Source of the DNA: JBKHJA01 sp046538375 | GTDB lineage: Bacteria; Acidobacteriota; Aminicenantia; Aminicenantales; Aminicenantaceae | NCBI GenBank assembly: GCA_046538375.1 | Contig: JBKHJA010000094.1 | Coordinates: forward strand, 1 to 10,291 | Direction: 5' to 3' | DNA length: 10,291 bases | In this document: piece after piece, positions 5,899 to 10,291 of the stretch | How the letters are laid out: each line of letters starts with the position of its first letter | Position numbering within the stretch: the stretch's first letter is position 1 | Program-made: the position numbers and the translations under genes | Notes under the pieces: generated by a model | Told to the model about the DNA's origin: nothing | The model's database searches: none | Seen by the model: the letters and a program-made list of their open reading frames with translations, nothing else

Positions 5899-7647
5899 TC
5901 ACTCTTCCACAGGCGCAGGGACTCCCGTCCATTCCAGTTTATCCAGGTAAGTGAATTGAGGTTCGATGTCCACCGGGATATGGTCGAGCCTGTTGATCAT
6001 GTTTTCTGTGATCTCGTCCATCTGGCCGTAACGGGAGATGAACTCTGCGGCTTTCTCATAGTCTCCATCACCCTGGAGGAGGAGAAGCTTCTGGGCCAGG
6101 TTTTTGATACCCTCCTTGATTTTGCCCGTATCCACATTGAATTTTTCCGAATCTTCATCATAAAGGAAAGCTCCGTTTTCCCGGAGGAAATTGAACTCCA
6201 TCAGGGTGGCCAGGCCATGGGCCTCATGGACTCCGAACCTTAAAGACCTGAAGATTCCGGCCAGATAAGTGGTATAGATTTCTTTTTCCTTTTCAGGCGG
6301 AATCCAGCCCTCCTCAATCAGGAAAGGCACCTGATAGAGGCCCACGATGGTGGCCTTGGCCTCTTCCAGGGGCGAGTAATGTTCCTTAAGAGCTTTGTTG
6401 ACTGTGGTCTTTGTCCCGTCAGGCAGGGTGGTGTAGTTGACCCCCAGTGCATGGGCGATTTCATGGAGGATGGTTTCGGCAAAATAGGCGTAGAAACTGA
6501 CTGATTCCGCATCCTGGGCCCAAAGGACCCGCTGAGAAATAGGGATCAGGGATTTGTTGAACTTGGCTTCCATCACATTTTTGAGAAACACTTTTTTGGT
6601 GCCTTTCTCCTCCCGGACCCTCTCATCATTGGGAAGGACAAAGGCCGAAGTCTGCACCCCGGCTTTGGTATCGCCGGCGGTGAACACTTCCATGACCACA
6701 TTGAGAGGCGATTTCAGGCCGCCCACTTCCTGGTCTTTGTATTTCTTTTCCACCGGCAGATTTTTCTGCATCTCTTCCAGGTAATCCAGATAACCCTTTA
6801 TTTTTTTCATCTCATCCCGGTCGTTTATGTACACAAAGCTCTCGTAGGCAGCTTTAAGTCCCATCAGATTGTCTTCATAGACTTCATAAGGGCCGATCAC
6901 AATCTCCACCAGATTATCATGAAGATCAATCCAGTCACAGTCGCTCTGGTAATAATGGTTGCTCAGCAAATCCTCGGCCCGCTGGAGGAGGTATTTTTTA
7001 AGCGATGGATTGGTGGTTAATCCGGCCGCTTCCCTTAAAAGTTTTGAGGCAGGCTCCAGATCTTCTCTGTATGCCTGGTTATAGGGAACGGCCTTAAGCC
7101 CACTGTTTTCCCTCCTGATCACTGTATAATGGCTTTCCAGTTCTTCTTTGGCTTCTGGATGACGGGCGATAAACTCCTGGAATTCCTGCTTGGTGAGATC
7201 AGCGGGATAAAAGCCGGCTCCTGGAGGTTTGGGTTCTGAACCGATAAACGGCCTGTTTTCATCCAGGCGGTCATAAGGGCTGAAGTTGATTTTCAGATAC
7301 TGGAGATAGTCCCTGTCAGCAGGGTCCCCGGATTCTTCCAGTCTCTTTTTTACAGCCAGTCCTTTGTGGGAGGCCTGCTTCCAGAAGATATCATCCATGT
7401 GCCTGGCAGCCAGGATGAGCTTTTTCAAAACTCTTTTCTGCTCTTCGTTCAGCAGGCTTTCATCAAAGGTGATTTCTGTGGGAGCGTACTGGGCCAGCCG
7501 CTCTTTTATATCAGGGGCTTTGGCAGGTGGAGCCATCTCTTCTGCCTCCTTTTCTTTTTGGCCCTTGCAGCCGGAATTAAGACCCAGAATAAAAAAGAAG
7601 GAACACAGGGCCCCCACGGCAGCAAGATTTTTACTTTTTCTTTTCAT
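5899..7647 (-). CDS. Dipeptidyl-peptidase III family (M49-like) exported lipoprotein
   Basis: A 582-residue putative zinc peptidase. Residues 1-27 form a signal peptide ending LNSGC, a plausible but imperfect lipobox with Cys27 as lipid site. A low-complexity KEKEAEE tether follows. The body carries the family's FWKQ, FSPYDRLDENRPF, GAGFYPADLTKQEF, IGPYEVYEDNLMGLKAAYE and LPNDERV blocks. The zinc site is H395-E396-x2-H399 (HEIAH), with E428/E429 in LEEAKATIVGLY. Classical M49 enzymes have HExxGH and EEx(R/K)A(E/D); here the first motif is one residue shorter and the last position is Thr. It would cleave dipeptides from peptide N-termini outside the cytoplasm. The frame also opens at a GTG (7665), but AAGGAGG (7653-7659) 5 nt before the ATG at 7647 fixes the start. 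It follows the racemase gene after a 75-nt gap containing a perfect palindrome. Confidence 0.85.
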   Translation of the reverse strand: MKRKSKNLAAVGALCSFFFILGLNSGCKGQKEKEAEEMAPPAKAPDIKERLAQYAPTEITFDESLLNEEQKRVLKKLILAARHMDDIFWKQASHKGLAVKKRLEESGDPADRDYLQYLKINFSPYDRLDENRPFIGSEPKPPGAGFYPADLTKQEFQEFIARHPEAKEELESHYTVIRRENSGLKAVPYNQAYREDLEPASKLLREAAGLTTNPSLKKYLLQRAEDLLSNHYYQSDCDWIDLHDNLVEIVIGPYEVYEDNLMGLKAAYESFVYINDRDEMKKIKGYLDYLEEMQKNLPVEKKYKDQEVGGLKSPLNVVMEVFTAGDTKAGVQTSAFVLPNDERVREEKGTKKVFLKNVMEAKFNKSLIPISQRVLWAQDAESVSFYAYFAETILHEIAHALGVNYTTLPDGTKTTVNKALKEHYSPLEEAKATIVGLYQVPFLIEEGWIPPEKEKEIYTTYLAGIFRSLRFGVHEAHGLATLMEFNFLRENGAFLYDEDSEKFNVDTGKIKEGIKNLAQKLLLLQGDGDYEKAAEFISRYGQMDEITENMINRLDHIPVDIEPQFTYLDKLEWTGVPAPVEE

Positions 7648-7659
7648 CAAGACCTCCTT

Positions 7660-7715
7660 ACTCACAGTAATACACTTTCAAAAAAAGCCGATTTTTATAA
7701 CTCACAGTTATAAAA
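7660..7715. promoter_or_regulatory. Operator-like palindrome and direct repeat upstream of the M49-like gene
   Basis: TTTTATAACT (7693-7702) and AGTTATAAAA (7706-7715) form an exact 10-bp inverted repeat around CAC. Thirteen bases from 7700, ACTCACAGTTATA, recur at 7660-7672 with one mismatch, 40 bp apart. I found no TTGACA-type promoter for the M49-like gene here, so a regulator site is possible. An AT-only hairpin with no directly following U-run makes a poor terminator. Confidence 0.4.
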
Positions 7716-7722
7716 TATAGAC

Positions 7723-8463
7723 TTAAGCACAGAATTTTTTCTGGGCTTTCCCGCCTCTCAGTTTGCGCCCTGCTTTCAGGATACAGGCTTCAGCGGCGAT
7801 GCTCAGCGGTTCGATCAAAGGGACAGAAATATCTTCCTGTTTTAAAACCAGGGGCACTTCGGTGCAGCCGGCGATGACGGCCTGGGCTCCCTTCTGGATG
7901 AGCCTTCTGGCTGTATCTATGATGATTTTTTTAGGTTCTCCAGAGGTATATCCTGCCTTTATGCCTTGGTTTCCAAAAATGGCCTCCATCACCTTATCCT
8001 GCTCTCCCTCCTCAGGACCCATAATTTCGATTCCATTTTTCCCAAAAGCCTCATGAAAAAGCCTTGATTTTAAGGTGCCGGTGCTGGAGATAAGACCGGC
8101 TGTTTTCAACCGGGGGATGTTCCTGCGGGCCCAGCCGAGCGATTCCTCAATGAGGCTGACCACCGGAAATTTTTCCTGAGCCAGAACTTCGGGCAAAAAA
8201 TAATGAGCTGTGACACAGGGCATCACCATAAAATCAGCCCCTGCCCGCCGCAGGCGCCTCAGGCCGTCCACAAGCAGCGGCACAGGGCTGGGGCCCTTTT
8301 TCATGAAAGCATCTGTTCTGGGTGGGACCATGGGATTGCTGTACATAAAAACCGGAATGTGGTCCTGGTCTCGTTTGACCTCTGTCTTTTTTATGATCAA
8401 TTCAAAAAAATAAGCGGTGGCTTCCGGACCCATCCCTCCCAGAATGCCGATGGTCTTATTCAT
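7723..8463 (-). CDS. Aspartate/glutamate racemase family protein
   Basis: A 246-residue cytoplasmic, cofactor-independent racemase of the Asp/Glu racemase family, closest in style to amino-acid racemases such as YgeA. The N-terminus MNKTIGILGGMGPEAT is diagnostic. The two catalytic cysteines are present: C83 in MPCVTAHYF and C200 in IAGCTEVPL. The residue after the first Cys is Val, where many members have Asn (PCNTAH). SNPMVPPRT fits the substrate-binding region. The actual substrate (Asp, Glu, homoserine or broad) cannot be told. It starts with an ATG that shares one base with the TAA stop of the peptidase gene upstream, and an AGGGG lies about 9 nt before, so the pair is coupled. Confidence 0.9.
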   Translation of the reverse strand: MNKTIGILGGMGPEATAYFFELIIKKTEVKRDQDHIPVFMYSNPMVPPRTDAFMKKGPSPVPLLVDGLRRLRRAGADFMVMPCVTAHYFLPEVLAQEKFPVVSLIEESLGWARRNIPRLKTAGLISSTGTLKSRLFHEAFGKNGIEIMGPEEGEQDKVMEAIFGNQGIKAGYTSGEPKKIIIDTARRLIQKGAQAVIAGCTEVPLVLKQEDISVPLIEPLSIAAEACILKAGRKLRGGKAQKKFCA

Positions 8464-9596
8464 TATTTTAACCCCTGCTCCATGATCTTTTTGACTTTAT
8501 CCAGAGGAAGAGCCTCAATTCTGCGGCCGTCTTTTCCTTCCATGGCTCGGGCCTTGAACATGGAGTTCAGGATAGCCTCCTCAGCCGCCTCCGCAGCAGC
8601 CAGAAAAAGAGGTGACATCTGTCTGTTCCTGAGGATTTCCATATTCTGGGTGGGGGATTTGGCTCTATGGGGCACTCTCAGGCCTTTGGCCGTGGAGAAG
8701 GCAATGGCAAAGTCCCCGCTTCCGTTTGAGTAAAAGCCGCCTGTCCTGGGTATCCCCAGAAGAGCGCGCTTGGCCAGCCGCTTCAAATTCCGGCTGTCAA
8801 GCGGCGCATCTGTGGCCACCACCATCATACACGAACCTTCCCTCTCCTCTTCCAGATCCTTCTTCATGTAGTATCTTCCCAGATTTTTTCCCAGGGGAAG
8901 GCCGTTGATTTGAAGGATTCCTCCGTGGTTGGTTTGGACGAGAACCCCCACCGTATAGCCTCCTCTTGAAGAGGGCAGGACCCGGGATGAAGTGCCGATC
9001 CCTCCCTTGTATCCGTAGCAGATGGTGCCTGTGCCTGCTCCTACACAACCTTCTTCCACAGCTCCTGATCCAGCCTTTTTTATGGCCTGGATGACATGCT
9101 CCTTTTTCACATGTCTTCCCCGGATATCATTCAGCCAGCCGTCGTTTGTTTCCCCCACCACCGCATTGACAGAAAAGACCCCTTCATTTCCAGGAAGGGA
9201 AAGAGTGTATTCGATCAGGGCTTCGGCTGCTGTGGGTACACTCAGGGTGTTGGTCAGGATGACAGGAGTTTCCAGATTTCCCAATTCTTCGACCTGCGTG
9301 AATCCCGTCAGTTTGCCGTAGCCGTTGGCGATATAGACCGCGGCCGGCACTTTTTCCTGGTAGATGTTGCCGTCATAGGGAAGAACAGCGGTAACACCTG
9401 TCCGGATATTTTTTCCTTTGATGAGGGTGACATGACCGACTTTGACTCCCTCCACGTCAGTGATGGCATTCCATTGGCCCGGCTTCAGGATTCCAGTTTT
9501 GATGCCCCATTCTCTCATTCTTGGTCTCTCTTCAGAAGAGTGCGAGAAGAGGCCAAAAGCAAAGAAAATAAGCATTATGAAAGCAGTGTTTCTCAT
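8463..9596 (-). CDS. Exported P1 family peptidase (DmpA-type, S58)
   Basis: A 377-residue N-terminal-nucleophile aminopeptidase of the DmpA/P1 family (L-aminopeptidase / D-amidase-esterase, or beta-peptidyl aminopeptidase). Residues 1-20 are a signal peptide without lipobox Cys. The fold markers run in order: ITDVEGVKVGH, TGVTAVLP, NTLSVPTA, GETNDGWLNDIRG, GAGTGTICYGYKGGIGTSSR, VLVQTNHGG and MMVVATDAPL, then RTGGFYSNGSGDFAIAFST. By comparison with DmpA (self-cleaved at Gly-Ser) the likely cleavage and nucleophile site is G254-S255, just before CMMVVATDAP, with N223 in QTNHGG in the oxyanion region. The substrate is not predictable. An AGGGG 7 nt before the ATG supports the start. It overlaps the racemase gene downstream by one base. 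A weak promoter lies at 9634-9662. Confidence 0.93.
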   Translation of the reverse strand: MRNTAFIMLIFFAFGLFSHSSEERPRMREWGIKTGILKPGQWNAITDVEGVKVGHVTLIKGKNIRTGVTAVLPYDGNIYQEKVPAAVYIANGYGKLTGFTQVEELGNLETPVILTNTLSVPTAAEALIEYTLSLPGNEGVFSVNAVVGETNDGWLNDIRGRHVKKEHVIQAIKKAGSGAVEEGCVGAGTGTICYGYKGGIGTSSRVLPSSRGGYTVGVLVQTNHGGILQINGLPLGKNLGRYYMKKDLEEEREGSCMMVVATDAPLDSRNLKRLAKRALLGIPRTGGFYSNGSGDFAIAFSTAKGLRVPHRAKSPTQNMEILRNRQMSPLFLAAAEAAEEAILNSMFKARAMEGKDGRRIEALPLDKVKKIMEQGLK

Positions 9597-9633
9597 CCTT
9601 CTTCCCCTTGATTTCGTTCCAAGTGAGAATAAG

Positions 9634-9662
9634 ATGGTATTTTATTCGTCATAAAAAATCAA
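9634..9662 (-). promoter_or_regulatory. Candidate promoter of the P1 peptidase-racemase operon
   Basis: On the minus strand TTGATT (9657-9662), 17 bp, TACCAT (9634-9639). Each hexamer matches consensus at 4 of 6. The expected start near 9627 leaves about 30 nt of leader, which includes the Shine-Dalgarno. Weaker than the TTGACA promoters nearby. Confidence 0.35.
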
Positions 9663-9730
9663 TGGTTTAGAAATAAATCAAAGAGTGAGGAGGGTATGAT
9701 CAAGAAGGTAAATCCAGGTTTTTTTATTCG

Positions 9731-9759
9731 TTGACACAGAAGAAATTTATATATATAAA
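9731..9759 (+). promoter_or_regulatory. Strong sigma70-type promoter of the TPR gene
   Basis: TTGACA (9731-9736), 17 bp, TATAAA (9754-9759), the same layout as the promoters at 381 and 5760-5788. Transcription should start near 9766, only about 11 nt before the ATG at 9777. Confidence 0.75.
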
Positions 9760-9776
9760 TCCAGAAAGCAAAGGGA

Positions 9777-10291
9777 ATGAACATTAAAAAAAGAGCCTTG
9801 TCATCGATAATATTTTTCATATTCCTGTTTTTTATTTCCTCGGCCAGAATCCAGAGCGAAAATAGATTTGGGAAAACACAGCTTACTCATCTTTATTATT
9901 CTTTAAAAAATTCAGCAGAGGAATATCTGAAAAAAGGACGTTTTCAGGAAGCGGTACAGGCATTTCAGCAGGCCCTGATGTTAGCAGAAGAAGTAAAGCA
10001 CCATGAAAAAATAGAATGTTATATGCGATTGGGATTACTGTACTGGAATACAGGCAAGCTTAATAAATCTTCCAGTAACTACACTAAGGCTCTTTCCCTG
10101 GCAGAAAGGTTCGATCAAAAAGATAAAGTAGAGGAATGCCGCAAAGCCCTAGATATTTACAAATTGTATATGGAAGGAAAAAGATGTCGTTATTCAGCCA
10201 ATTATCAAAAATCAATAGAGTGTCTTCAAGAAGCTATTAATCTAGCCCGACAATTAGGAAGCAAGGAGCATGAAGTTAAGTGTCTTCGTCA
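9777..10291 (+). CDS. Exported TPR repeat protein, partial (C-terminus outside window)
   Basis: An open frame of 171 codons running off the right edge. Residues 1-27 (MNIKKRALSS, a long Ile/Phe/Leu stretch, then SSAR) form a signal peptide or membrane anchor. From about residue 44 on, tetratricopeptide repeats follow: YLKKGRFQEAVQAFQQALMLAEE, then LGLLYWNTGKLNKSSSNYTKALSLAE, then NYQKSIECLQEAINLARQLG. This long-repeat style is common in proteins ending in a CHAT (caspase-like) domain in some environmental phyla, but the C-terminus is not visible, so that is only a guess. AAGGG lies 1 nt before the ATG, too close for a normal Shine-Dalgarno; with the promoter it implies an 11-nt leader. The GC content is about 37%, well below the roughly 50-58% of neighbouring genes. 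Confidence 0.82.
   Translation, partial: MNIKKRALSSIIFFIFLFFISSARIQSENRFGKTQLTHLYYSLKNSAEEYLKKGRFQEAVQAFQQALMLAEEVKHHEKIECYMRLGLLYWNTGKLNKSSSNYTKALSLAERFDQKDKVEECRKALDIYKLYMEGKRCRYSANYQKSIECLQEAINLARQLGSKEHEVKCLR

Noticed and set aside
8203..8733. Open frame antisense to the racemase and peptidase genes
   Set aside because: It runs across the junction of two well-supported genes on the other strand and shows no domain or ribosome binding site.
9696..9734. 12-codon micro-ORF preceded by AGGAGGG, ending inside the TPR promoter
   Set aside because: The Shine-Dalgarno is only 1-2 nt from the ATG, no promoter is evident upstream, and the TPR transcript would start downstream of it. Most likely chance.
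1..10291. CRISPR array, prophage, toxin-antitoxin pair or other defence system
   Set aside because: No regularly spaced repeats, integrase, transposase, small two-gene toxin-antitoxin layout or defence-type domains were seen; every gene on the window has a plausible housekeeping or peptide-handling assignment, or is a lone uncharacterised protein.

Overview
The window looks like ordinary chromosome from an uncultured diderm (Gram-negative) bacterium of middling GC. A recognisable lptB (LPS export ATPase), a lipoprotein signal and several exported proteins argue for an outer membrane. The style of the TPR protein at the right edge and the set of secreted peptidases recall Aminicenantes/Acidobacteriota-type genomes. 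That placement is a guess from memory, not a phylogeny.

Left end (1-416): a minus-strand tRNA-Val(CAC) with its promoter, then a gene-poor stretch holding a REP-like 92-bp imperfect inverted repeat. 417-1649 (+): a zinc-ribbon / very acidic linker / short RDD-like membrane protein, apparently translated from a leaderless mRNA. 1658-2386 (-): lptB. 2451-3296 (+): a DUF1848 cysteine-cluster protein, divergent from lptB with overlapping -10 regions. 3293-5439 (-): a tight three-gene operon of lipA (lipoyl synthase), a calcineurin-like phosphoesterase and ogt (O6-alkylguanine-DNA alkyltransferase), with 7-nt gaps. 5518-5727 (-): rpsU (ribosomal protein S21) with a TTG start and a perfect Shine-Dalgarno. 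5899-7647 (-): an exported dipeptidyl-peptidase III-family (M49-like) lipoprotein. 7723-9596 (-): an Asp/Glu racemase-family enzyme overlapped by 1 nt with an exported P1-family (DmpA-type, S58) aminopeptidase. 9777-end (+): an exported TPR protein cut by the window edge, much more AT-rich than the rest.

Together the right half reads as peptide and amino-acid handling: two exported peptidases and a racemase. The left and middle are housekeeping: LPS transport, lipoylation, DNA repair, translation. The most striking signal is regulatory. Six transcription units (tRNA-Val, the zinc-ribbon gene, lptB, lipA, rpsU, the TPR gene) each have an exact TTGACA followed by exactly 17 bp and a -10-like hexamer, and two of them sit so close to the start that the mRNA would have almost no leader. 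I did not find CRISPR arrays, complete insertion sequences, phage genes or a clearly new multi-gene system. The unusual points are the REP-like element, the variant metal-site motifs of the M49-like protein, the palindrome in front of it, and the zinc-ribbon/RDD architecture.
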